64,000 bases of DNA from assembly GCF_004366355.1 (NCBI RefSeq), contig NZ_SODV01000001.1, positions 2,728,001 through 2,792,000 on the forward strand. The letters run 5' to 3'. The position numbers were made by a program, and so were the translations under genes. Within the stretch, counting starts at the first letter, position 1. Every line of letters starts with the position of its first letter. The notes under the pieces were generated by a model that ran no database searches, was not told the DNA's origin, and saw only the letters and a program-made list of their open reading frames with translations. The stretch is from Dinghuibacter silviterrae (GTDB taxonomy: Bacteria; Bacteroidota; Bacteroidia; Chitinophagales; Chitinophagaceae). Shown piece by piece: positions 9,857 to 18,527 of this stretch.

Positions 9857-11371
9857 ATGTTGCAAGTATTGCTCATAGGCCTTTCCGCATGCTGGCTGCG
9901 TCTTGCACCGCCGGACGCCGCGCTGTTGCGCGCCGGCGTTCCTCTCTTGCGCGTCGCACCGGGCGGCCACTACCTGGAGACGCCGGACGGCGCTCCCTTC
10001 TTCTGGCTGGGGGACACCGGCTGGCTGTTGCTCACCAAGCTCAAACACGAGGACGCGTTGCGCTACCTCGACGAGCGGAAGCGGCAGGGGTATAACGTGG
10101 TGCAGGTGATGGTGCTGCACGGGCTGCGCGATAAGGATGCGTATGGGCACGCGGCTTTGGTCGACGGTGATCTGGCGCGGCCGGATACGGCGGGGGCGGC
10201 CAGCGGGCCTGCCTCGGTCGCCCCGGCGGGTGCGCTCGATGCGGCCGCGCCGTCGACGGCCGGGCCCGCGGCGGACGGCAGCTTCTGGTCGAACCTCGAC
10301 TTCCTTGTGGCCGCCGCCGCCGACCGCGGCATCTACCTCGCGCTGGTGCCCCTCTGGGGCAACAACATCAAAGCCGGGCACGTCACCCCCGCCCAGGCCA
10401 CGGCCTACGCCCGTTTCCTTGGCGCCCGTTACGCAGGGAGTCCGAACGTCATTTGGATGAACGGGGGCGACATCAGGGGAGCGGACGCACCCGGGGTATG
10501 GAATGCCCTGGGCAATACCCTTCATGGCTACGGCCACCTCGTGACCTTTCATCCCAGGGGGCGCCACTCTTCCTCCGACTGGTTTGCGGACCAGCCCTGG
10601 CTGGACTTTAACAGCGTTCAGTCGGGCCACCGGCGGTATGAACAGGACACGTCCGCCGGAGACCCGCACTTTGGCGAAGACAACTGGCGCTATATACAGG
10701 CCGACTATGACCGGAGCCCCGCCAAACCGGTCCTCGACGCCGAGCCTTCTTATGAAGGTATCCCCCAGGGGTTGCACGATACCCACCAGCCGCGCTGGAA
10801 AGCCGCGGACATACGCCGCTATGCCTACTGGTCCGTGTTCGCCGGGGCGTGTGGGTTTACCTACGGCAACAATTCCGTCATGCAGTTCCACGAGGCTACC
10901 GAAAAGACCGGAGCCTACGGTGCCACGGACCCCTGGGAAAAGGCTGTCGGTGACCCCGGCGCGACGCAAATGCAGTACCTCAAGGAACTGATGCTATCGC
11001 GGGGGTATTTTGAGCGGGTGCCCGACACCGGTATGGTGGTGCAAACGCGTGGCGCCGCGACCGCCGAAGGCGCCGCCGCCGCGCACACCAGCACCGCCGC
11101 TCCGCGCGGCGATGCCCGCTACGACTATATCGCCGCGACGCGGGGCCGCGCCTACGCATTCTTATACACCTATACCGGGAAGCCCTTTCGGGCGCGCCTG
11201 GGACGAATAGAAGGAAACTATATCAGCGCCGCCTGGTTCAACCCCCGGGACGGCCGCCGGACGGCCATCGGGTCCTTTCCCAACAGGGGAGAGCGGACCT
11301 TTGATCCGCCCGGGGCGCCGGCTCCCGGGAATGATTGGGTGTTGATGCTGGACGGAAAAAAGACACTATGA
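9857..11371 (+). CDS. GH140 (DUF4038) apiosidase-like glycoside hydrolase
   Basis: GH140 enzymes release D-apiose side chains from rhamnogalacturonan II; the characterised Bacteroides member is an endo-apiosidase. This protein has the DUF4038 TIM barrel (GAPFFWLGDTGWLLLTKL, LDFLVAAAADRGIYLALVPLW, NVIWMNGGDI) and a C-terminal collagen-binding-like beta domain with TYTGKPF and AWFNPRDGR. Candidate catalytic acids are Asp205 in NGGD and Glu296 in LDAEPSYEG, which sit where the two family acids are expected. The N-terminus is a short hydrophobic leader. An Ala-rich insert (about residues 112-135) interrupts the barrel after strand 2, and another lies near 400. GH140 also includes enzymes of unproven specificity, so apiose is an inference. 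Confidence 0.85.
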   Translation: MLQVLLIGLSACWLRLAPPDAALLRAGVPLLRVAPGGHYLETPDGAPFFWLGDTGWLLLTKLKHEDALRYLDERKRQGYNVVQVMVLHGLRDKDAYGHAALVDGDLARPDTAGAASGPASVAPAGALDAAAPSTAGPAADGSFWSNLDFLVAAAADRGIYLALVPLWGNNIKAGHVTPAQATAYARFLGARYAGSPNVIWMNGGDIRGADAPGVWNALGNTLHGYGHLVTFHPRGRHSSSDWFADQPWLDFNSVQSGHRRYEQDTSAGDPHFGEDNWRYIQADYDRSPAKPVLDAEPSYEGIPQGLHDTHQPRWKAADIRRYAYWSVFAGACGFTYGNNSVMQFHEATEKTGAYGATDPWEKAVGDPGATQMQYLKELMLSRGYFERVPDTGMVVQTRGAATAEGAAAAHTSTAAPRGDARYDYIAATRGRAYAFLYTYTGKPFRARLGRIEGNYISAAWFNPRDGRRTAIGSFPNRGERTFDPPGAPAPGNDWVLMLDGKKTL

Positions 11372-12321
11372 ACGTGAGACCCTTTTTTGGACTATTGGCC
11401 CTTTGCCTGCTGGGCGCCTGCCGCGAAAGCCGGTCCGTGTACCTGTTCACGTCTTTCCGGGAGCCGGCCACCGCCGGTTTGTACTTCCTGTATAGCCGGG
11501 ACGGGTATCATTGGAAGGATTTGGGCGGACCGTGGCTGCCCCCGGACGTGGGTCCCCGGAAATTGATGCGCGACCCCTCCATCGTTCAGGGGCCGGACGG
11601 GGTGTTTCACCTCGTTTGGACCACGAACTGGTCGGGGGACAAGGGTTTTGGCTATGCGTTCTCCACGGACCTCATCCACTGGAGTCCGCAACAATTCATC
11701 CCGGTCATGGAAGACGAACCGTCCACCGTCAATGTCTGGGCGCCGGACCTGTTTTATGACAAGGACAGCAGCCGGTTTGTGATCGTATGGGCGTCCACGA
11801 TTCCCTTCCGTTTCCCCAAGGGACAGGAGCCGGAAAACGACAACCAGCGGCTGTACTATGCCACCACAAAGGATTTCAAAACTTTTACCCCGGAGCGCCT
11901 TTTCCTGGACCCTGGGTTTAGCTCGATCGACGCCACCATCGTCCAACCCGGCCCGGGACAGTACGTCCTGGTCTTCAAGGACAATACCCGGCCCGAAAGG
12001 GACATCAAGGTGGCCTTTGCCTCCTCGGTCCTGGGGCCGTATACAAACGTGTCCCCTTCGTTGACGGCGGAGTTTACCGAAGGGCCCACCGCAACAAGGG
12101 TCGGTAAGGACTGGCTCATCTACTATGACGCTTACCGAAAAAAGATGTTTGGGGCCGCACGCACCCGGGACTTCCATACGTTTACGGACATCACGGCGCA
12201 GGTAAGCGTGCCCAAAGGACACAAACACGGAACGATATTCATGGTCACCCGCAAGACCCTGAGGGGTCTGCAGGAGGCGAGTACACACCTTCAAATCGAT
12301 ACGACGCATGCAACACACTGA
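11368..12321 (+). CDS. GH43-like five-bladed propeller glycosidase, lipoprotein
   Basis: The start at 11368 gives an ATGA overlap with the GH140 stop and a proper lipoprotein leader (lipobox LLGAC, Cys near residue 15). An ATG at 11335 would add an unlikely hydrophilic prefix. The protein is a single propeller of 317 residues. The three acids expected in GH43 can be seen: Asp69 in MRDPSI, Asp188 in SSIDATIV and Glu238 in TEGPTA. GH43 members mostly remove alpha-L-arabinofuranose or beta-xylose; the neighbours favour arabinose or galactose side chains of pectin. Subfamily cannot be judged by eye. Confidence 0.85.
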   Translation: MNVRPFFGLLALCLLGACRESRSVYLFTSFREPATAGLYFLYSRDGYHWKDLGGPWLPPDVGPRKLMRDPSIVQGPDGVFHLVWTTNWSGDKGFGYAFSTDLIHWSPQQFIPVMEDEPSTVNVWAPDLFYDKDSSRFVIVWASTIPFRFPKGQEPENDNQRLYYATTKDFKTFTPERLFLDPGFSSIDATIVQPGPGQYVLVFKDNTRPERDIKVAFASSVLGPYTNVSPSLTAEFTEGPTATRVGKDWLIYYDAYRKKMFGAARTRDFHTFTDITAQVSVPKGHKHGTIFMVTRKTLRGLQEASTHLQIDTTHATH

Positions 12322-13141
12322 GGAGAGCCGCAGGCACTTTATCCGTAAGATCGGGCTGGCGGCCCTGGCGGGGCCCGCCATTGGGAGGGCGCTCGCAGGC
12401 ACGGGTCGCGCAGCGGCGCCGGCCATGGGCCGCGATGCGGCCGCCGCGGCGTACGGCGGAGCAGTGCCCGCCGGCGCTTCCGCCCACCCGCACCGTGTCT
12501 CCCTTGCCAAAGGCGACGTCATCCTCTTTCAGGGCGACTCCATCACCGACGCGAAGCGGAAAAAAACCAACCTGGAGGCGAACGCCACCTCGGCGTTTGG
12601 GACGGGATATATGTTGCTGGCGGCCTCGGCCCTGATGTATAAGTACCCGGACCTTGGGCTTCAGATGTACAACAGGGGCGTGAGCGGGAACAAGGTGTTT
12701 CAACTGGCGGACCGCTGGCAGACGGACTGTCTGGACCTGAAGCCGAACGTCTTGAGCATCCTGGTGGGGGTGAATGACTTTTGGCATACGCTGGTGAACG
12801 GGTATACGGGCACGATCCAAACGTACAGGGACGACTATAAGGCTTTGCTGGACCGGACCCGGAAGGCGTTGCCGGATGTAAAGCTGATCATCGGCGAGCC
12901 CTACGCGATACCGGGTGTAAAGTCGGTGGACGAGAAGTGGTTTCCTGCCTTCTACGACTACCAGGCGGCGGCAAAAGAAATCGCCGCGGAATTCGGGGCG
13001 GTCTTTATACCGTACCAGGAGGTGTATAACAAGGCGCTGCGCTCGGCCCCGGGCGGGTATTGGACGGAGGACGGTGTGCATCCGTCGCTCGCGGGGGCGC
13101 AACTGATGGCGGACGCGTGGATGGAAACGGTGGAAGCATGA
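12308..13141 (+). CDS. SGNH/GDSL esterase, rhamnogalacturonan-acetylesterase-like, with Tat-type leader
   Basis: Probably removes acetyl groups from pectin or its oligosaccharides. The SGNH fold is clear: block I FQGDSIT with Ser78, Gly in NRGVSGNKV, Asn in ILVGVNDFWH, and the C-terminal DGVHPS with Asp255 and His258. The N-terminus carries SRRHFIRK followed by an Ala/Gly-rich hydrophobic stretch, a fair match to a twin-arginine signal, then an Ala-rich linker. The start overlaps the GH43 gene by 14 bases, and the stop overlaps the next start (ATGA). The exact substrate is not determined by the motifs. Confidence 0.87.
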   Translation: MQHTEESRRHFIRKIGLAALAGPAIGRALAGTGRAAAPAMGRDAAAAAYGGAVPAGASAHPHRVSLAKGDVILFQGDSITDAKRKKTNLEANATSAFGTGYMLLAASALMYKYPDLGLQMYNRGVSGNKVFQLADRWQTDCLDLKPNVLSILVGVNDFWHTLVNGYTGTIQTYRDDYKALLDRTRKALPDVKLIIGEPYAIPGVKSVDEKWFPAFYDYQAAAKEIAAEFGAVFIPYQEVYNKALRSAPGGYWTEDGVHPSLAGAQLMADAWMETVEA

Positions 13142-15072
13142 AAAAGTCGCTGACGATAGTATCGATGGGGCTGGCGCTGGGCACTGGGGCGATAGCCCAG
13201 ACGGCCGCGCCTGCCGGCGGCACGGCCCGGACACCGGCACCCGGCGGCACGGTGCAAGACACGGTCCATACGGCGTTGCCGAGCGGAGCCATGCAAGACA
13301 CGGTCCACTATTCCGGCCATACGATGGCTAACGTGGACTACCACCACGGTCAACTGGCCCCTGCCATGGGTGTCCACAACATCCAGGTATTCCGGGCGAA
13401 CCGGGAACACCCGGTGATCCCGGGCGGTCCGGGGTGGACGTATAACCATGCGCCGATGCTGGCCTACTGGAATCATCGTTTTTACCTGGAATACCTGAGC
13501 GACCTGGTGGGGGAAAGCGTGCCCCCGGGGCGGACCTTATTATGCACGTCGGAAGATGGAGAAAAATGGTCGGAACCGAAAGTACTTTTTCCTCCCTATA
13601 AAATCCCTGATGGAACGACCAAGGAGGGACATCCGGGCGTCGCCAAAAACCTTTTTGCAGTGATGCACCAGCGGATGGGATTTTACGTGTCGAAGAGGGG
13701 GCACCTGCTGGCGCTGGCTTTTTATGGGATCTGTCTGGATCCGAAGGATGATCCGAACGACGGGTTTGGGATCGGGCGTGTCGTTCGGGAAATCCATGAA
13801 GACGGCTCGTGGGGGCCGGTTTATTTTGTTCACTATAACCCGGCCTGGAATGAGCGGAATACGACTTGCCCATACTATACGAAAAGCCCGGACAAGGGTT
13901 TTGTGGCGGATTGCGACGAGCTGATGGCCAACCCCCTGATGATGATGCAATGGGTGGAGGAGACGGACCGGAAGGACCCGCTGATCCCGTTGCATAAGGA
14001 TTATAAGGCGTTCTGCTTTTACCACCTCGACGACGGAAGGGTCGTGGGGCTTTGGAAAAATGCGCTCACGGGGATCAGCCGGGATGGCGGCCGGACGTGG
14101 GGTCCGGTGACGCGGGCGCCGCATTTTGTCAACAGCAATGCCAAAATATGGGGGCAAAAAACATCGGACGGCCGTTTTGTGACGGTGTATAATCCTTCAG
14201 AATTTCGCTGGCCGCTGGCGCTATCGGTGAGCGCGGACGGACTGGACTATACCAACCTCCTGCTGGTGGGTGGCAATATCACGACCATGCGGTACGGGGG
14301 CAACTATAAGTCGTACGGCCCGCAGTATGTGCGGGGCATCGAGGAGGGGAACGGTGTGCCACCGGATGGGAAGGTCTGGGTGACGTACAGCATGAACAAG
14401 GAAGACATCTGGGTCGCTTCCATCCCGGTCCCCATCACGGACACCGCGCGGACGGATGTGGACGAGGACTTCGGCCGGATGGACAGCAGCCGGGCGCTGG
14501 AACGGTGGAATACGTACAGCCCCCTGTGGGCGCCCGTCGGGATCGTTCGGATGGCAGATGGTCGAAGGGCCCTCCGGCTGGAAGATCGTGATCCTTTTGA
14601 CGTGGCCGAAGCGGAACGGGTGTTCCCGCCGGCGCGTAGGGTAGAAGCGGACTTCACGGTGATCCCCGCCCAGAACGATACAGGGATGCTGGCGGTGGAA
14701 TTCCGCAATGCCCGGGGGGACATCGCCGTTCGGCTTACGTTTGACAAGGACGGCGTGCTCAAGACAAAGGCCGGGCCTCACGAAAAAAATATTTTGAACT
14801 ACGAACCAGGCCGCGCTTATGATTGCAAGGTGACGCTCTCCGCGGACAACCGCTTTTATACGGTGACGGTCAATGGCAAGTCGGTGAACCAGCTTTTCTT
14901 TACCCCGGTGGAGAACCTGGAGCGTATCGTGTTCCGCACGGGCCCGGTGAACCGGTTTCCCGATGCGGACACGCCATCCGACCAGGACTTTGATGTACCC
15001 AACGCGGGGCGTCAGGATGGCCCGGCGGTTTTTTATATCACACACTTGCAAACGCACACGATGGAGCCATGA
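13138..15072 (+). CDS. BNR/sialidase-like beta-propeller with C-terminal LamG-like domain
   Basis: The start at 13138 follows the ATGA rule and yields the signal peptide MKKSLTIVSMGLALGTGAIAQ; an upstream in-frame ATG at 13060 would lack one. Residues about 65-430 form a six-bladed-type propeller with a recognisable Asp-box (SRDGGRTWGP), and about 437-640 look like a concanavalin/LamG sandwich (VDEDFGRMDSS to NLERIVFRTG). Such proteins are annotated exo-alpha-sialidase, but sialic acid is not expected in a pectin PUL. It more likely acts on another acidic sugar, or is non-catalytic. A short linker repeat (QDTVH twice, residues about 38-57) lies after the signal peptide. Confidence 0.78.
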   Translation: MKKSLTIVSMGLALGTGAIAQTAAPAGGTARTPAPGGTVQDTVHTALPSGAMQDTVHYSGHTMANVDYHHGQLAPAMGVHNIQVFRANREHPVIPGGPGWTYNHAPMLAYWNHRFYLEYLSDLVGESVPPGRTLLCTSEDGEKWSEPKVLFPPYKIPDGTTKEGHPGVAKNLFAVMHQRMGFYVSKRGHLLALAFYGICLDPKDDPNDGFGIGRVVREIHEDGSWGPVYFVHYNPAWNERNTTCPYYTKSPDKGFVADCDELMANPLMMMQWVEETDRKDPLIPLHKDYKAFCFYHLDDGRVVGLWKNALTGISRDGGRTWGPVTRAPHFVNSNAKIWGQKTSDGRFVTVYNPSEFRWPLALSVSADGLDYTNLLLVGGNITTMRYGGNYKSYGPQYVRGIEEGNGVPPDGKVWVTYSMNKEDIWVASIPVPITDTARTDVDEDFGRMDSSRALERWNTYSPLWAPVGIVRMADGRRALRLEDRDPFDVAEAERVFPPARRVEADFTVIPAQNDTGMLAVEFRNARGDIAVRLTFDKDGVLKTKAGPHEKNILNYEPGRAYDCKVTLSADNRFYTVTVNGKSVNQLFFTPVENLERIVFRTGPVNRFPDADTPSDQDFDVPNAGRQDGPAVFYITHLQTHTMEP

Positions 15073-18000
15073 GGATAGGGAAAAAAATAAACGAGCCTGG
15101 ACGCAGCTACCCCGCGGGAGCGTGGGCTCGCTGTGGGACGCCGGTCGGGGGCCACGCGGCGACATGGCCATGGATGCGCGGCGCAGCCGCGGCGCTGTTG
15201 GCCGCCTTCGCCCTTGACGGCTCGCAGGCCCAGGGTACCGGCCCCGACACCCGTGTCAAGGCCGCGCCCGCGGTGCAACGCGTGGAAACGGAGGTCCCCC
15301 TGAAGGACATCACCGCCATCGGCGGCTTCGCGGGTGACCGCATCCGAAAAAACGAAGCGCATTACCTCGATACTTTTTCCATAGAAAAATATGTCGCGTT
15401 GATCCAGAACCCGGCGACGACGGCCTGGGACTGGCGCCCGGGCGAACAGCCGGGAAAATGGCTGGAGGCTTCCATCCTGGCGACGCAACGGGTTAAGGAT
15501 AAAGCCCTGGAGGAAAAAGCAAAAACCATGTATGAACGCATCCTGAATGCCCAGGGCAAAGATGGGTATGTGGGCGTGACCAGTCCTTCCATACGGACCC
15601 CGGACAATCCCCTGAGGGGCATGGATGCGTATGAATTGCACTTCCTGCTCCACGCCTTGCTGACGGGATACGAAGACTGGCAGGACGTCCGGGGATTGAC
15701 GGCAGCGGAGCGTCTCGGTGATTATTTTCTGCGCTTTATCGGACCGGGGAAGGCGGGTTTCTGGCCGGGAGCTCAGCGGCCCCCGGAAAATAAGGGGGTG
15801 ACGTTTAAAGGGACGCAACACTCGGCCATGGCAGGGCATAGCGTCCATTACGGTTGGGAAGGGACGCTTTTGGTCGACCCGATGATGCGGTTATACGAAG
15901 TGAGCGGAGACCGGCGTTACCTGGATTGGTGCCGCTGGGTGGTGCGCCAGATCGATACCTGGAGCGGATGGGATGCGTTTTCAAAGTTGGGCCGGATGCC
16001 GGTGAACGAGGTGCAGCCTTATGCGCATGCGCATACTTTTCAGATGAATTTTCTGGGTTTTCTGCGGCTGTACCGCGCCACGGGGGATACGGCACTTTTG
16101 CATAAGGTAGAGGCGGTATGGGACGACGTGGCTTCCCGCCAGATGTACCTCACCGGCGGGGTGAGCGTGGGCGAACATTATGAGAAAGACTTTGTCAAAC
16201 CCCTGACGGGGAAAATGATGGAGACTTGCGCCACTATGTCGTGGATGCAGTTGTCTCAGGCACTGTTGGAGCTCACCGGGGAAACAAAGTACGCGGACGT
16301 CATCGAGCGTGCACTATGGAACCAGGTGTTTGCCGCCCAGGCCATAGACGGGAACGCCCACCGCTACAATACGCCCCCCGATGGTGTGGTGCCTGAGGGC
16401 TTTTTCCGGGACCCGGACTGTTGTTCGGGGAGCGGGGAACGTCTGGAGACCATGCTACCGGCCTTCATCTACGCCGTCGGGGCGCGGCATACGGTTTTCA
16501 TCAACCAATTTGTCGCCTCTACGGTGACCCTTACCGTTGGGCAGGCGGTGCGTTTGACACAAACGACGGACTACCCCTCTTCGGGCCGGGACGAGATCGA
16601 CGTGCGGCCCGCAAAGGCCGCAACCTTTACACTGGAGGTCCGTATCCCTTCCTGGTGTACCGGTGCCAGCGTATCGGTGAACGGTGTGCCCATACCTGGT
16701 GTGCACCCGGGGCACTACCTCCCACTGACCCGGCAGTGGGCGCCGGGGGACAAGGTGGTGCTGGACTTTCCGATGCAGTTGTCCTGGGTGCGGCATGAAC
16801 ACTACATGAAGACCGCAGACAAAAAGCCGTATAAGACCGAGCCGGATGCGGATGCGCCTTATGCGCTCGTGCGGGGGCCGTTGGTGTATGCGGCGGATGA
16901 TATGTGGTATGCGCGGCCCGGCGATAGCGCTGCACAGAGTGCGGCCGGGACGCCCGGGCCGTTTGGCAAGGATCTTTTCAGCTCCGTGAAGTACGTCCTG
17001 GTGGACCCCGCTACGTTCGCGCCGGTAGCACACCCGGAGCCGGATCTTTTGGGTCCGGGCTTCATGGTACCTTTTGAAACAGCGAATGGACAACGGTTTA
17101 CCATGCCGGTGTACCCGTTTGCCAATATCGGGAAGTGGTACAAGGACCCGGCGCAAGCCCCCGGCCGGGACTCGGCGGCGTATGCCTACGCAGTCTGGCT
17201 AAAAGGAACGGCCAAACCGGACGTCGTGCTCCCGAATGTATTGGGCAGCGATATGGTTCTTCAAAGAAGGCGGCCGGTACCGGTATGGGGTCGGGCGACG
17301 CCCGGCGAAACCGTGACGGTGTCCTTTGGCGGGCAGCAAAAGACGGCACCGGTGGCTTCCGATGGCCGGTGGATGGTTTACCTGGACCCGATGGAGGCCT
17401 CGGCCCAACCGCGGCAGATGGTCATCCGGGGCAGGGACAGCATTGTTCTGGACGACGTGCTGGTGGGCGAGGTCTGGCTGTGCTCCGGACAGTCGAATAT
17501 GGAGTTCACCATGATGAAAAGCGCGAAGTTTGAAAACACCCTGCGCTACCCGGCGCCCCGGCATGCGCTCGACAGCGCGGACAACGCAGCCATCCGTATT
17601 TTCCTCGTCCACCGCGGTTTTTCGAAGGCCGGCACGAAGGCGCCATGGGACACCGCCGAAGGAAGGGCGCTGCGGACCTTTTCTGCGGTGGGGTACTTTT
17701 TTGCGCAATCCCTGTACGACCACCTGCACGTACCCATCGGGATGATTGACGCCTCCGTAAGCGGCAGCCATATAGAGCCCTGGTTACCGGGGAACGGGAC
17801 CTACGATACCAGCTCTTCCGCCCCGGGGAAGTTTTATGACGATATGATCGAGCCGCTGGCGCCCTTTGCCCTCAAGGGGTTTTTATGGTACCAGGGTGAA
17901 ACCAACTGTTTTCTGGGGGAGACGGAGCAATACACGGACAAGATGGTCCGGCTGGTGACCAGCTGGCGTGCGCTTTGGAAGGACACCGGCGCGTCCTTTT

Positions 18001-18527
18001 ATTACGTGCAACTCCCCCCTTATGAATATTCGAAGACCAAAGGCCTGACTACGACATCGCTGCCTGCCTTCAGAGAAGCTCAGACGCGGGTGCTGGCCTT
18101 GCCGCACACGGGCATGATCGTCACCACCGACCTGGTGGACGACCTGTCGCAGCTACATCCTTCCTACAAGTGGATTGTGGGCAGGCGGCTGGCCCGTTGG
18201 GCGCTGGCAAAGGACTATGGACAGGACATCGTGTACTCGGGACCGTTATACACGGTGATGGAATTGAGGAAAAGGTCGGTGGCGTTGACGTTTACCCACG
18301 GGCCGTTGGACGCCGGGGACGGCAAGCCCCTGACCTGTTTTAGCATAGCGGGAAGGGACGGTCAGTTTGTCCCGGCGCAGGCGGAGATCCGCGGGGACAA
18401 GGTGATCGTTTCCGGTGTGCGCCACCCTACGGCCGTCCGTTTTGCATGGAGCGAGGACGCACAACCGAATTTATTCAACGAGGCAGGGCTCCCGGCGGCG
18501 CCCTTCCGTACAGATGAGGCACCATGA
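15069..18527 (+). CDS. Fusion of GH127 beta-L-arabinofuranosidase-like enzyme and sialate O-acetylesterase-like esterase
   Basis: Two complete enzyme domains are in one reading frame. Residues about 70-700 are GH127, and the zinc-thiolate catalytic centre known for this family is intact: Glu385 and Cys387 in METCA, Cys451 and Cys452 in DPDCCSGSG. Residues about 715-1150 are an SGNH esterase of the sialate O-acetylesterase type: VLGSDMVLQRRRPVPVWG start, Ser809 in CSGQSNME, and LWYQGETN further on. A sialate substrate is unlikely here; deacetylation of pectic sugars is more plausible. The N-terminus has an unusually long Arg-rich prefix before a hydrophobic stretch near residue 35-55, so export is uncertain. 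It overlaps both neighbours by ATGA. Confidence 0.9.
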   Translation: MRIGKKINEPGRSYPAGAWARCGTPVGGHAATWPWMRGAAAALLAAFALDGSQAQGTGPDTRVKAAPAVQRVETEVPLKDITAIGGFAGDRIRKNEAHYLDTFSIEKYVALIQNPATTAWDWRPGEQPGKWLEASILATQRVKDKALEEKAKTMYERILNAQGKDGYVGVTSPSIRTPDNPLRGMDAYELHFLLHALLTGYEDWQDVRGLTAAERLGDYFLRFIGPGKAGFWPGAQRPPENKGVTFKGTQHSAMAGHSVHYGWEGTLLVDPMMRLYEVSGDRRYLDWCRWVVRQIDTWSGWDAFSKLGRMPVNEVQPYAHAHTFQMNFLGFLRLYRATGDTALLHKVEAVWDDVASRQMYLTGGVSVGEHYEKDFVKPLTGKMMETCATMSWMQLSQALLELTGETKYADVIERALWNQVFAAQAIDGNAHRYNTPPDGVVPEGFFRDPDCCSGSGERLETMLPAFIYAVGARHTVFINQFVASTVTLTVGQAVRLTQTTDYPSSGRDEIDVRPAKAATFTLEVRIPSWCTGASVSVNGVPIPGVHPGHYLPLTRQWAPGDKVVLDFPMQLSWVRHEHYMKTADKKPYKTEPDADAPYALVRGPLVYAADDMWYARPGDSAAQSAAGTPGPFGKDLFSSVKYVLVDPATFAPVAHPEPDLLGPGFMVPFETANGQRFTMPVYPFANIGKWYKDPAQAPGRDSAAYAYAVWLKGTAKPDVVLPNVLGSDMVLQRRRPVPVWGRATPGETVTVSFGGQQKTAPVASDGRWMVYLDPMEASAQPRQMVIRGRDSIVLDDVLVGEVWLCSGQSNMEFTMMKSAKFENTLRYPAPRHALDSADNAAIRIFLVHRGFSKAGTKAPWDTAEGRALRTFSAVGYFFAQSLYDHLHVPIGMIDASVSGSHIEPWLPGNGTYDTSSSAPGKFYDDMIEPLAPFALKGFLWYQGETNCFLGETEQYTDKMVRLVTSWRALWKDTGASFYYVQLPPYEYSKTKGLTTTSLPAFREAQTRVLALPHTGMIVTTDLVDDLSQLHPSYKWIVGRRLARWALAKDYGQDIVYSGPLYTVMELRKRSVALTFTHGPLDAGDGKPLTCFSIAGRDGQFVPAQAEIRGDKVIVSGVRHPTAVRFAWSEDAQPNLFNEAGLPAAPFRTDEAP

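Noticed and set aside
13138-15072. True sialidase acting on sialic acid
   Set aside because: Only Asp-box and propeller features are visible; the arginine triad was not found and the context is pectin.
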